The notes under the pieces: generated by a model | Databases searched by the model: none | The model's input: the letters and a program-made list of their open reading frames with translations, nothing else | Told to the model about the DNA's origin: nothing | Shown here: positions 1 to 6,745 of the stretch, piece after piece | Position numbering within the stretch: the first letter of the stretch is position 1 | Layout of the letters: each line of letters opens with the position of its first letter | Translations under genes and position numbers: made by a program | Origin: Pseudomonadota bacterium | GTDB taxonomy: Bacteria > Pseudomonadota > Gammaproteobacteria > Steroidobacterales > Steroidobacteraceae | Direction: 5' to 3' | DNA length: 10,090 nucleotides | Assembly (NCBI GenBank): GCA_018241455.1 | Contig: JAFEDW010000056.1 | Coordinates: forward strand, 1 to 10,090

Positions 1-18
1 GTGCGGCTCGAGCCGCAC
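1..18 (-). terminator. Possible intrinsic terminator hairpin after the TonB-dependent receptor gene
   Basis: The first 18 bases form a perfect palindrome that can fold as a 7-bp GC-rich stem (GTGCGGC / GCCGCAC) with a TCGA tetraloop. It begins 21 nt after the receptor stop codon on the minus strand, the usual place for a rho-independent terminator. The diagnostic T-tract would lie beyond the window edge and cannot be seen, so this may be only a hairpin. A second small palindrome, CGGCGCCG, sits directly beside it at 18-25. Confidence 0.4.
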
Positions 19-39
19 GGCGCCGGGCTGTCTATGAAG

Positions 40-2949
40 CTAGAGCTTGTACGTCGCGCCGAACAGGATCACGCGGCCATAATCGTCGTAGTTCCAGGGA
101 TCCAAACCGATCGGATTACCAGCCGAACCCACCGTCTGCGGTGAACGGCGCTGGATCGCCGGCGCATTGGTGAGGTTGTTCCCCTGCAGCAGGATCGACA
201 GGCCCTTGAGCGAACCCTCCTTGAACTCGTAGCCGATCTGAGCATCGACCTGCCGCTCGGCATCGATGTGAGTGCTGTTCTGCGTCTGCAGCACCACGCC
301 GCGCGTCGTGGCCGTGAACGAAGAGCGGTAGCGCTGACTGACCCGGGCCGCGAAGCCGCCGCGCTCGAAGTAAGCTTCGATACTGCTGACATTCGTTGAG
401 AAACCGTCAAGGTTTATCGGATTATTGTTGCTGTCGAGCGGCAATTTGTCGAACGTCTTCGCATAGCTAAGAATTAGGCCGATACCATCCAGCGAGTGCG
501 ATACAAGGCTGCCATCGAGCGAAGTCGACAGTTCGCCACCGTACACCCTGCCACCGGTGCCATTGTCCTGCGTCGTGAGCGTGCCAATATTCGGATTGCA
601 ATTGGTCTCCGTAATTGGGCAACCCGGTGTCAGCGTCGGGTCGTAGTTGGTGAACCCGGTGAAGTCGCGCCGCGTGTCCTTCTGGTAGATGAAGCTGTCC
701 AGTTTCTTGAGGAACCCGGCCACGGCCACGTAGCTGCGCTTCTTGAAGTACTGCTCGAGTGAAAGATCAACTGACTTCGCGCGCCATGGCTTGAGATCAG
801 GCTTGCCGCCGCCGTTCGCTTGCCACTGGGCCAGGCACGGCGCCTGCGCAGTACAATTGCCGCCGCTGGTGATCGCCGCCAGCCGCGGCTGGTCGGCGCC
901 CGCGCGCATGTCATCCATGCGCGGCCTCGCCATCGTCTTGCCCAGCCCAAAGCGCATGATCAGGTCGGGCGTCAGGTTGAACACTAGGTTGAGACTCGGC
1001 AGCACGTCGTAATAGGATGCGCCGCCGTGCACCGGCAGCACGGCGCCGCTCCCCGGCGCCCCCTGGGAACCGCCGGCATCATTCCACGCGAATCCATCGG
1101 AGTTCTGCTCCGAGTGCACGACCTGCACGCCGAGGTTGCCCTTGACGGGTACGGAGCCAGCCTGCGTGTTGATGTCCAGCTTCAGGAAGGCGGTAGTGAC
1201 CTTTTCATGGACGCCGTACTTGTTCGTTTGTGCCGCCCACGGGTCCTTCGGAACCTGCGTGTACAGGTTCATGATGCTGGGCACATCCCAGCTCAGGATG
1301 TACTGGCTAATGTTGTCGACGTTGATCAGGACGGGCGCTCGCAGCGCAGACGTCGGGATGCTGACCAGTGCCTCTGGTCCGCCGGCAAGCTGGAGGAAGA
1401 ACTGATCGGACTGCACGGACTTGTCGCGCTGGTTGTAGGCCACGCCGGCATCGATGGCATTGAACCAGCCCCAACTGAGGTCACGCGTGAGCGTGAACTG
1501 CGCCGACTTGATCGCGTCGCGGTACTTTGGATCGCGTAACTCGGCGTAATTCGGATCGTTGGTCAGCTGCACGAGGTTTGGGTCGGTCAGGTCCTGCGAA
1601 GTCTCCCAACTCGCGTTGTCGACGCTGCCAAGGTTGGCAAAGTTGAACGAACTGTAGGCATTGGCCCGCGCGACCGACTGGATGTACAACTCATCGCGAT
1701 CGGAATGCGAATAGCCCACATCCGCCGTGGCTTTCCAGTTGCTGCCGAGGTTGAATTCGTTTCGCCAGCCGATCGAGAAGATCTTGTCGGTGCGGTTCCA
1801 GTTCTTGTCGTACACGAGGCTGTGCGCGCCGTTCACGGTGCCGCTGTCGATAATCGTGTTGCCGTCGACGTTGACGGTGGACACATTGGTGAAGTCAGCG
1901 GGCGGCGGTTGCGTGGGCGGACCGCCATTCCAAAGGCCGATATCGCCCACCCAGTGATGGCCAACTCGGTCCTGCGTGAACTTCGAGTAATACAGATCGA
2001 CGGTGCTGTGATAGTTGTCGTTCGGCTTGAACTCCAGAATGCTCATCAAGCCATCGCGCACCTGCTTGCTGGAGGTAACGTTCGCCTCGAATCCTTGCGC
2101 AAACACGGCGCAGTTTCCGCCGGCGGGGACGCTGCCTGGCACGCAATCACCAGCGGCACCGACCGCAGGCACGCCGGTTGCACCCGCACCCCATTGTCCG
2201 ACGTAATCGCCGTAGTCCCAGGCGGAGTACTGTTTATGCTGGCCGGGGGAATCGAGATGCGCGAAGCCCACCGCCCAGCCGATCGTGTGATCGGCGAACT
2301 GGCCCACATACGAGGCGCTGAAGCGGCTGCCATTGGGACCCTTGCCGGTGGAAGACAGGCCGCCGTTGGTGTTGTGTTCGCCCCGCGCGCCAAAGTTCCA
2401 TTGGCTATGTTCCAGAGTCAGTGGCATCAATGGCCGAATGTCGATCGTGCCGGCCAGTCCTTGGCCGACCACACCGGCATCTACGGTCTTGTACACAACA
2501 ACCTGGTTTACCAACTCAGAGGGAAACTGATCGTATTCGGCGTCGCGCCCGTCGCTGGAGCTCACGACCTGGCGTCCGTTGAGCAATGCGGTGGAGTAGT
2601 CGGGTCCGAGGCCGCGAATCGAAATCTGCGACGGACGTCCGTCGATGCGTTGCGCCGCCAAGCCCGGCAAACGCGCAATCGAGTCAGCGATGCTTGTGTC
2701 GGGCAGCTTACCAATGTCTTCCGCGCTGACGACTTCGACGACGGAAGTCGACTGTCGCTTGACAGCTATGGAAGTTTCAATCGAGTGGCGAATGCCGGTC
2801 ACCACCACTTCTTCTAGTCCCGGCTGATCCTGGGCCGTTTGCGCCCAAGCCTGTCCAGTACCGCCGGCAAGGATTGCGGCGACCGCTGCTGCGATGGCAT
2901 CCCGGGAATGCACACTGGCGCGAGTAGGTTGCTTGGCACGGGTCTTCAT
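40..2949 (-). CDS. TonB-dependent outer-membrane receptor (Xanthomonas/Caulobacter type)
   Basis: This outer-membrane beta-barrel receptor would import a large or scarce ligand using TonB-ExbB-ExbD energy. From ATG 2949 the protein is 969 aa. Residues 1-37 form a signal peptide: basic start (MKTRAK), hydrophobic alanine-rich core, and an AWA-Q cleavage site. A TonB-box-like segment, LEEVVVTG, lies at about 45-52. The plug domain follows at about 55-178, with VVEVVSAEDIGKLPD, DSIARLPGL, ISIRGLGPDYS, LLNGR and an AGTIDIRPL end. The remainder is barrel, ending in an alternating strand, VILFGATYKL. Length and plug motifs match the large receptors common in Xanthomonas and Caulobacter, many of which carry plant-derived sugars. 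The start is chosen because a G-rich Shine-Dalgarno lies 7 nt upstream and the signal peptide begins properly there; an ATG at 2991 adds 14 residues ahead of the signal. The upstream GH30 enzyme and tannase-family esterase suggest a glycan or phenolic-ester product as ligand, but this is inference. GC is lower than in the chemosensory genes. No FecR-like or sigma factor gene is visible, and no N-terminal signalling (STN) domain is present. Confidence 0.93.
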   Translation of the reverse strand: MKTRAKQPTRASVHSRDAIAAAVAAILAGGTGQAWAQTAQDQPGLEEVVVTGIRHSIETSIAVKRQSTSVVEVVSAEDIGKLPDTSIADSIARLPGLAAQRIDGRPSQISIRGLGPDYSTALLNGRQVVSSSDGRDAEYDQFPSELVNQVVVYKTVDAGVVGQGLAGTIDIRPLMPLTLEHSQWNFGARGEHNTNGGLSSTGKGPNGSRFSASYVGQFADHTIGWAVGFAHLDSPGQHKQYSAWDYGDYVGQWGAGATGVPAVGAAGDCVPGSVPAGGNCAVFAQGFEANVTSSKQVRDGLMSILEFKPNDNYHSTVDLYYSKFTQDRVGHHWVGDIGLWNGGPPTQPPPADFTNVSTVNVDGNTIIDSGTVNGAHSLVYDKNWNRTDKIFSIGWRNEFNLGSNWKATADVGYSHSDRDELYIQSVARANAYSSFNFANLGSVDNASWETSQDLTDPNLVQLTNDPNYAELRDPKYRDAIKSAQFTLTRDLSWGWFNAIDAGVAYNQRDKSVQSDQFFLQLAGGPEALVSIPTSALRAPVLINVDNISQYILSWDVPSIMNLYTQVPKDPWAAQTNKYGVHEKVTTAFLKLDINTQAGSVPVKGNLGVQVVHSEQNSDGFAWNDAGGSQGAPGSGAVLPVHGGASYYDVLPSLNLVFNLTPDLIMRFGLGKTMARPRMDDMRAGADQPRLAAITSGGNCTAQAPCLAQWQANGGGKPDLKPWRAKSVDLSLEQYFKKRSYVAVAGFLKKLDSFIYQKDTRRDFTGFTNYDPTLTPGCPITETNCNPNIGTLTTQDNGTGGRVYGGELSTSLDGSLVSHSLDGIGLILSYAKTFDKLPLDSNNNPINLDGFSTNVSSIEAYFERGGFAARVSQRYRSSFTATTRGVVLQTQNSTHIDAERQVDAQIGYEFKEGSLKGLSILLQGNNLTNAPAIQRRSPQTVGSAGNPIGLDPWNYDDYGRVILFGATYKL

Positions 2950-2956
2950 CGGACGG

Positions 2957-2965
2957 CTCCCCCCC
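2957..2965 (-). promoter_or_regulatory. Ribosome binding site of the TonB-dependent receptor gene
   Basis: Read on the minus strand this is GGGGGGGAG, ending 7 nt before the ATG at 2949. It is an unusually long G run containing GGGAG. It decides the start in favour of 2949 over the in-frame ATG at 2991. The homopolymer could also make expression prone to slippage changes in spacing, which is speculation. Confidence 0.65.
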
Positions 2966-3040
2966 TGAATGACTTGCTGTTGGAAAGGCATCCACGCCGG
3001 ATGGCTCTCTCAATCCCTTGAGCAGGCGTTTTCGGCTCGC

Positions 3041-3054
3041 GAAACAGTGGTTTC
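3041..3054. promoter_or_regulatory. Inverted repeat, candidate operator
   Basis: GAAAC-AGTG-GTTTC is a perfect inverted repeat with 5-bp arms, about 92 nt upstream of the receptor ATG. The arms resemble the half-sites of LacI/GalR-family repressors, which often control sugar-uptake receptors in related bacteria. Those operators usually have a CG or short centre rather than a 4-nt spacer, so the resemblance is partial. No regulator gene is in the window. A repeat this short can also occur by chance. Confidence 0.25.
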
Positions 3055-3159
3055 AGGCCGCACCGCGCAATTCAAAACGCGCCGCGCGCCGACCTCTCCC
3101 CGTGAGTGGAAACCTTCCCACTTTCGTGTGCCGGAATGTACCGGTGCCGGTTCGGCGTG

Positions 3160-4746
3160 TCAACGGCGTGTTGCGTCCGGACCACGCTCTTGCTGCCTGG
3201 GCATCTGGCAGGAAAAGTTCCGCGCCTCGTCCGTGCTCCCCTGCCCGCGATACTTCGCACTGCGCGGATACGGGCACAGCGGCCGCGTGCGCGACACGCC
3301 GCGCTGTGGATCGTCGTCGCGGTACTTCGTCGCCACGATGCGCTCCGGCGCGACGTCCTGCTCGACCCAGCGTTCGAGCGCCGCGAGCATGTCGAAGCGG
3401 TTGGGGCCGGGGCCGCCGCCACAATGGCCCATGCCGGGCACCATGAACAGCCTGTAGAAACCGTCGACGCGCGGCGCTTCGCCACGTGCGGCCGCCAGCG
3501 CCACGACGCGATCGTGGTAGTCGATGCTGGCGCGCGGCGGAATATCCGGGTCGCTGAAGCCGTGGTAGTGGATCAGCTTGCCGCCATGCTGGCGGAACGC
3601 CCGCAAATCCGGATCGACCGCGTCGATGGCATCGGCCAGCTGCGCATCGATTTGCGCCGGCGCGACACGAAAATCGAAGCGGCGGAAATTCCAGGCCGCG
3701 TCGTGGTAGACGAAGAACCTGAAGAACGGCAGGCCGAGCGCGCCGTGCGTGTTCTCTTCGGGCGAGCGGGCGACGATCCAGCCACCCCAGAGTTCGGCCT
3801 CGCCGCCGCGCTCGAGGCCCGGGTAGTAGCCCGTGCCGGCCAGTTCATCGGGCCCCGCCCACAACCGCCGCACCGTGCGCACCTGCGCGGCGCTCAGGCA
3901 ATTCGGCCCATTGGCGCCGTGGCATTGCAGGACGCCCGGATCGAAGCTGCAGCGGCGCGGATCCTCGAGCACGCCGTCGGCCACGCCATCGAGCGCATCG
4001 CAGGCGCGATTGACGGCGGCGCCGACGAGTCGCGCCTGGGGCTCGCCCAGCGGCGCGCCGCCATCGCCGTAGAGCGCGTCGACGACCCACAGGTGCGCGC
4101 CGACTTCATGGTGCGTCTGGTTGTAATCCGGATCGCCCGCGACGATGCCATCGTAATCGGCGGGATAGCGTTGCGCCTCCATCAGGGCTTCCTGCCCGCC
4201 TTGCGAACAGCCGACGAAGTAGCGGTGGCGAGGCTTGCGCGCGTAGTACGCCGCAGTGAGTGCCTGCGCGGCCACCGCCGTCACATGGATCGCGCGGCGC
4301 CCATAGTCGACGATCTTCTCGGGGTGGCCTTGCGCGAAGCGCCCGACCCCCGAGGCATTGTCGTGGCCGGTGTCGGTCGCGGCGGTCGCGTAGCCGCGCC
4401 GCAACCCCGCGGCCAAGGTGTCCCGTGGGATGTCGCCGGCGAGCCCGCCGTTGCCGACGCCCTGGAATTTTCCGTTCCAGCGCGCCGGCGCGGGCAGCCA
4501 CAGCTCGCTGCGGATCGACGAATCCGCCGTCGGCCGCAGGCGCAGGCTCACGCGGCAATACGATCCGGCCTGCGGATCGTTCGACGTCACGGCGCTCGCG
4601 ACCTCGCCGCCGTTGAGCTTGTAGGCGCGCAGGCGCTCGCAACTGGCCGCGCCAGCGACGTCCGCCGCGGCCGCGCCATGCACTGCCGCGCCACTCAGCG
4701 CCAGCAGCAGCAGCAGTGCGCGGATCACGGCGTCACGGCCACACAT
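3160..4746 (-). CDS. Secreted tannase/feruloyl esterase family hydrolase
   Basis: This serine esterase family includes fungal tannases and feruloyl esterases and bacterial MHET hydrolases; members cut aromatic carboxylic esters. From ATG 4746 the protein is 528 aa, a normal length. A signal peptide (RALLLLLALSGAAVHGAAA) covers about 9-27. The nucleophile is S181 in GCSQGG, the acid D399 in HGFSDPD, and the base H441 in GMGHCGGG. C180 beside the serine and C442 beside the histidine give the family's CS-D-HC arrangement, whose disulfide ties the catalytic residues together. The lid insert contains CDALDGVADG with D250, D253 and D257 in the spacing of the family's calcium site, framed by C249 and C266. 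The start overlaps the end of the GH30 gene by 14 nt, so coupled translation is likely. A GTG at 4728, just after the GH30 stop, is an alternative start that still keeps the signal core. No strong Shine-Dalgarno precedes either. The exact substrate cannot be read from sequence; the GH30 neighbour favours feruloylated or otherwise esterified plant polymers. Confidence 0.92.
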   Translation of the reverse strand: MCGRDAVIRALLLLLALSGAAVHGAAAADVAGAASCERLRAYKLNGGEVASAVTSNDPQAGSYCRVSLRLRPTADSSIRSELWLPAPARWNGKFQGVGNGGLAGDIPRDTLAAGLRRGYATAATDTGHDNASGVGRFAQGHPEKIVDYGRRAIHVTAVAAQALTAAYYARKPRHRYFVGCSQGGQEALMEAQRYPADYDGIVAGDPDYNQTHHEVGAHLWVVDALYGDGGAPLGEPQARLVGAAVNRACDALDGVADGVLEDPRRCSFDPGVLQCHGANGPNCLSAAQVRTVRRLWAGPDELAGTGYYPGLERGGEAELWGGWIVARSPEENTHGALGLPFFRFFVYHDAAWNFRRFDFRVAPAQIDAQLADAIDAVDPDLRAFRQHGGKLIHYHGFSDPDIPPRASIDYHDRVVALAAARGEAPRVDGFYRLFMVPGMGHCGGGPGPNRFDMLAALERWVEQDVAPERIVATKYRDDDPQRGVSRTRPLCPYPRSAKYRGQGSTDEARNFSCQMPRQQERGPDATRR

Positions 4747-6193
4747 AAGTGGCCAGCGACTGGGCCGGCAAGCGGGTGTCGAAGCGCATGTTGTGCCAGG
4801 CAACCGAGAAATCCTGCGCAGCCATGGTCGGATTCAACACCAGCAGCACGATCGATCCGTCGGGATTCTGGAACGCCACGTCCTCGATGGCCCCGCTGCC
4901 GAAGGTGTTGGAATCGATCCGCTGGGCTCCCGGTTTCGCGAAGCGCGCGAGCTGGCCGAGCGCGTAGTACTCGACATTGCGCGTGATCGTCGCCGGGTTC
5001 GTGCGCGTATCGATCGTGACGACGCCGCGGCAACTCATGCAGCCGCCGTTGGTCGGGCCCGAGTCCTGGTCGAGCGCCAGGTTCCACAGCAACACGCTCC
5101 GCGCCCAGTTGCGCGTCGCGCCGATCAGCAGGTTCTCGGCATTCCACACCAGGTCGCCGGCGAAATCGGAACCGGCCGTGCCGCTGCATTCGGTGAACCA
5201 GATGTCCTTGTCGGGCACGGCATCGTGCACGGCGAGCTGCGCGCCGACGTCACCCGCGTAACAGTGGAACGCGGTGCCGGCGATGTACGGCGCGGCGTTG
5301 CTGGCGAGCAGCTCGTCGGCATACGCGGTGTCGTCCCAGTTGTGGTCGTAGCCGAGGATCTTCACGCCGCCGAAGCCCCCGCCGGCCAGCGTCGGCCCCA
5401 GGTACATGGAAATGAAATCGGCCTCGAGATCGGCAGGCAGCGATGAACTCGGATACGCCACCGTCGAATTGAGCGGCTCATTCTGTGCTGCGAGTGCGTA
5501 CACCGCGATGCCATCCTGCTGGTAGGCCTGCAGGAAGCGCAGGAAATACTGCGCGAATTGCGGCAGGTACGTCACGTCGAGGCTGCCGCCATTCATCGTG
5601 CCCGAGTCCTTCATCCATGCGGGCGGGCTCCACGGCACGGCCATCACTTTCAACGCCGGATTGATCGTCAGCGCCTGCTGCAGCAACGGAATGATGTAGG
5701 CCTCGTCGTGCGCGATCGAGAATGCCGCGAGCTGTGGATCGGTCTGGCCGGCCGGCACGTCGTCATAGCTGTAGTTGCCATCGACGGTGAAATCGCTCGC
5801 GCCCATCGGCTGGCGCAGCAAGCCGAGGGAAATGCCGGGCGCCGGGCCAAACAGCTCCTGCAGCAGCGCGGCGCGCTGCGTGTCATCGAGTTCGTTCTGG
5901 ATGAGCCAGGCCGAGGAATCGGTGAGCGATGCGCCGAGGCCATCCAGCACCTGGTACTTCACGTCCTCGTCGACGTTGATGACGTGTGCCGCGGCATTGC
6001 CGCCCGTGCCGAACGACAGTGGCGTACGCGTCGCCAGCAGCAGCAATTGATCGCCGGTGGTGATCGTGACCTGCACCGCGGGTCCGGTGTTTGCGAAGGC
6101 CGGCGGGGACGCGCCGCCCCCGCCGCCGCCCGCGCAAGCAGCGAGGCCGGCGGCCGCAACAAACGCCAGTGCCGCGCATGTGGCCCGTGACAT
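4733..6193 (-). CDS. GH30 glycoside hydrolase, lipoprotein (glucosylceramidase-like)
   Basis: This is a retaining glycoside hydrolase of family 30, whose members include glucosylceramidase, beta-1,6-glucanase, xylanase and beta-xylosidase. From ATG 6193 the protein is 486 aa. A lipoprotein signal ends in the lipobox LAAC with C20 as the lipidated cysteine, then a glycine-rich tether; +2 is Ala, which fits outer-membrane sorting. The catalytic barrel shows DGLGASLTDSSAWL (84-97), LLRQPMGASDF, PWSPPAWMK, the acid/base E239 in AAQNEP, FHCYAGD (309-315) and the nucleophile E335 in WFTECSG. A C-terminal beta-sandwich of GH30 type (about 425-486) ends in SLATYVWP. C385 and C388 in GGCMSCRG form a CxxC that I recall from other bacterial GH30 proteins. 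The overall form is nearer the glucosylceramidase/beta-1,6-glucanase branch than the bacterial glucuronoxylanases, but substrate is not decided. It lies 65 nt after the CheW-like gene and overlaps the esterase. An alternative in-frame ATG at 6226, with an AGGA site, adds 11 residues; 6193 was chosen because it gives a compact lipoprotein signal. Confidence 0.93.
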   Translation of the reverse strand: MSRATCAALAFVAAAGLAACAGGGGGGASPPAFANTGPAVQVTITTGDQLLLLATRTPLSFGTGGNAAAHVINVDEDVKYQVLDGLGASLTDSSAWLIQNELDDTQRAALLQELFGPAPGISLGLLRQPMGASDFTVDGNYSYDDVPAGQTDPQLAAFSIAHDEAYIIPLLQQALTINPALKVMAVPWSPPAWMKDSGTMNGGSLDVTYLPQFAQYFLRFLQAYQQDGIAVYALAAQNEPLNSTVAYPSSSLPADLEADFISMYLGPTLAGGGFGGVKILGYDHNWDDTAYADELLASNAAPYIAGTAFHCYAGDVGAQLAVHDAVPDKDIWFTECSGTAGSDFAGDLVWNAENLLIGATRNWARSVLLWNLALDQDSGPTNGGCMSCRGVVTIDTRTNPATITRNVEYYALGQLARFAKPGAQRIDSNTFGSGAIEDVAFQNPDGSIVLLVLNPTMAAQDFSVAWHNMRFDTRLPAQSLATYVWP

Positions 6194-6199
6194 CCGAGA

Positions 6200-6229
6200 A
6201 TTATAGCCCTCGGGCCGCGGCCGCATCGA
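6200..6229 (-). promoter_or_regulatory. Candidate sigma-70 promoter for the GH30-esterase genes, possibly leaderless
   Basis: Read on the minus strand, a perfect TATAAT occupies 6205-6200. An 18-nt spacer upstream separates it from TCGATG (6229-6224), which matches only three of six bases of TTGACA. Only six bases (TCTCGG) separate the -10 box from the ATG at 6193, so a start about seven bases after the box would put the first transcribed base at or beside the A of the start codon. That would make a leaderless mRNA. In such a GC-rich region an exact TATAAT is notable. If the longer start at 6226 is used, the box lies inside the coding sequence and may be coincidental. Confidence 0.42.
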
Positions 6230-6231
6230 CG

Positions 6232-6235
6232 TCCT
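6232..6235 (-). promoter_or_regulatory. Possible ribosome binding site for a longer GH30 start
   Basis: AGGA on the minus strand lies 5 nt before the in-frame ATG at 6226, which would give a protein beginning MRPRPEGYNSRMSRAT. It supports translation from a read-through transcript of the chemosensory genes. It would give an 18-residue basic region before the lipoprotein hydrophobic core, longer than usual but not impossible. Confidence 0.35.
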
Positions 6236-6258
6236 GAGTGTTAACAGGCCCTGGCGGA

Positions 6259-6735
6259 TCAGCCGTGCGTGACGGTGGTCTCGTCGGCGATCATTGCTTC
6301 GAGACGTTCGAGATCGGGAATCCACGGCGTTTCGTTGAGCATGCGCACGCGGCACACGAGCGGATCGCCTTCCGGCACGGCGGCGCTCAGGTCGGGCTGG
6401 ATGACTTCGGCGCTGACGCGCACCAGCTGCGGGAATCCCTGCGATACGATCGCGTAGGCGCCCGCGTCGATGCGGTCGCCGAGCGCATGCAGCACCAGCA
6501 GGCGCGCGCGCGCGCCGGGCGCCGGCACCTCCTGGCCGCACACGCCCTCGAACGACACCAGCGGTACCTGCCGGCCGGTCCAGTTGATCAGCCCCAGGTA
6601 CCACGGCGGCGCGCCGGGCATCGCGGTCGGCGCCTGGTAGCCGGCGATCTCGGCCACGCAGGCGCGCGGCACCAGCAATCGCCCGGTGGCCAGCGGCACC
6701 AGCAGGCTGTAGATCTCGCTGCCAGTCTCGCTCAT
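6259..6735 (-). CDS. chpC: CheW-like chemosensory adaptor (ChpC-like)
   Basis: This is a stand-alone CheW-domain protein of 158 aa, the usual size. CheW proteins bridge chemoreceptors and the CheA kinase in the membrane array. The core pattern is visible: YSLLVPLATGRLLVPRACV (about 9-27, first strands), then PPWYLGLINWTGRQVPLVSF (about 44-63), the counterpart of the CheW segment that reads roughly RGxINLRGxxxPVxDL, then RLLVLHALGD and the later strands. The start at 6735 is chosen because it gives a conserved-length protein and lies 10 nt after the stop of the kinase gene, TGA then ATG. A longer start at 6813 would overlap that gene and add an arginine-rich stretch with no domain. In Pseudomonas the Pil-Chp cluster ends chpA-chpB-chpC, and ChpC is the CheW homologue after the kinase. 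Here no CheB-like chpB lies between them. The symbol rests on position and domain, so PilI-like adaptor is the main alternative. No strong Shine-Dalgarno is seen, which fits translational coupling. Confidence 0.88.
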   Translation of the reverse strand: MSETGSEIYSLLVPLATGRLLVPRACVAEIAGYQAPTAMPGAPPWYLGLINWTGRQVPLVSFEGVCGQEVPAPGARARLLVLHALGDRIDAGAYAIVSQGFPQLVRVSAEVIQPDLSAAVPEGDPLVCRVRMLNETPWIPDLERLEAMIADETTVTHG

Positions 6736-6745
6736 CGCAGGGCGC

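Larger units (their letters stand above)
2950..3159 (-). other. Intergenic region upstream of the receptor gene
   Basis: This is a 210-nt gap between the esterase stop and the receptor start, the longest non-coding stretch in the window. It holds the receptor ribosome binding site, a GAAAC-N4-GTTTC inverted repeat at 3041-3054, and an AGTGG/CCACT hairpin at 3105-3122 with no T-tract after it. I see no convincing sigma-70 promoter: a TTGAAT is present in the minus-strand reading, but no good -10 box sits 16-18 nt after it. The receptor could therefore have its own non-canonical promoter or be read through from the enzymes. I found no convincing gene in the gap. Confidence 0.6.

Noticed and set aside
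1705..2817. A 370-codon plus-strand open frame opposite the receptor
   Set aside because: It is a mirror of the receptor N-terminal half, with no domain or plausible start context.
3105..3122. AGTGG/CCACT hairpin downstream of the esterase as a terminator
   Set aside because: The stem is short and bulged, and no T-tract follows in the minus-strand direction.
3106..4986. A 626-codon open frame on the plus strand opposite the esterase and the GH30 3' end
   Set aside because: It is antisense to two genes with intact catalytic motifs. Its translation is arginine/alanine-rich with no recognisable domain; long antisense frames are expected at this GC.
6213..6222. GC-rich GGCCGCGGCC-type palindrome between the CheW-like and GH30 genes
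   Set aside because: There is no T-tract, and short GC palindromes are frequent in this sequence, so I do not call it a terminator or operator.
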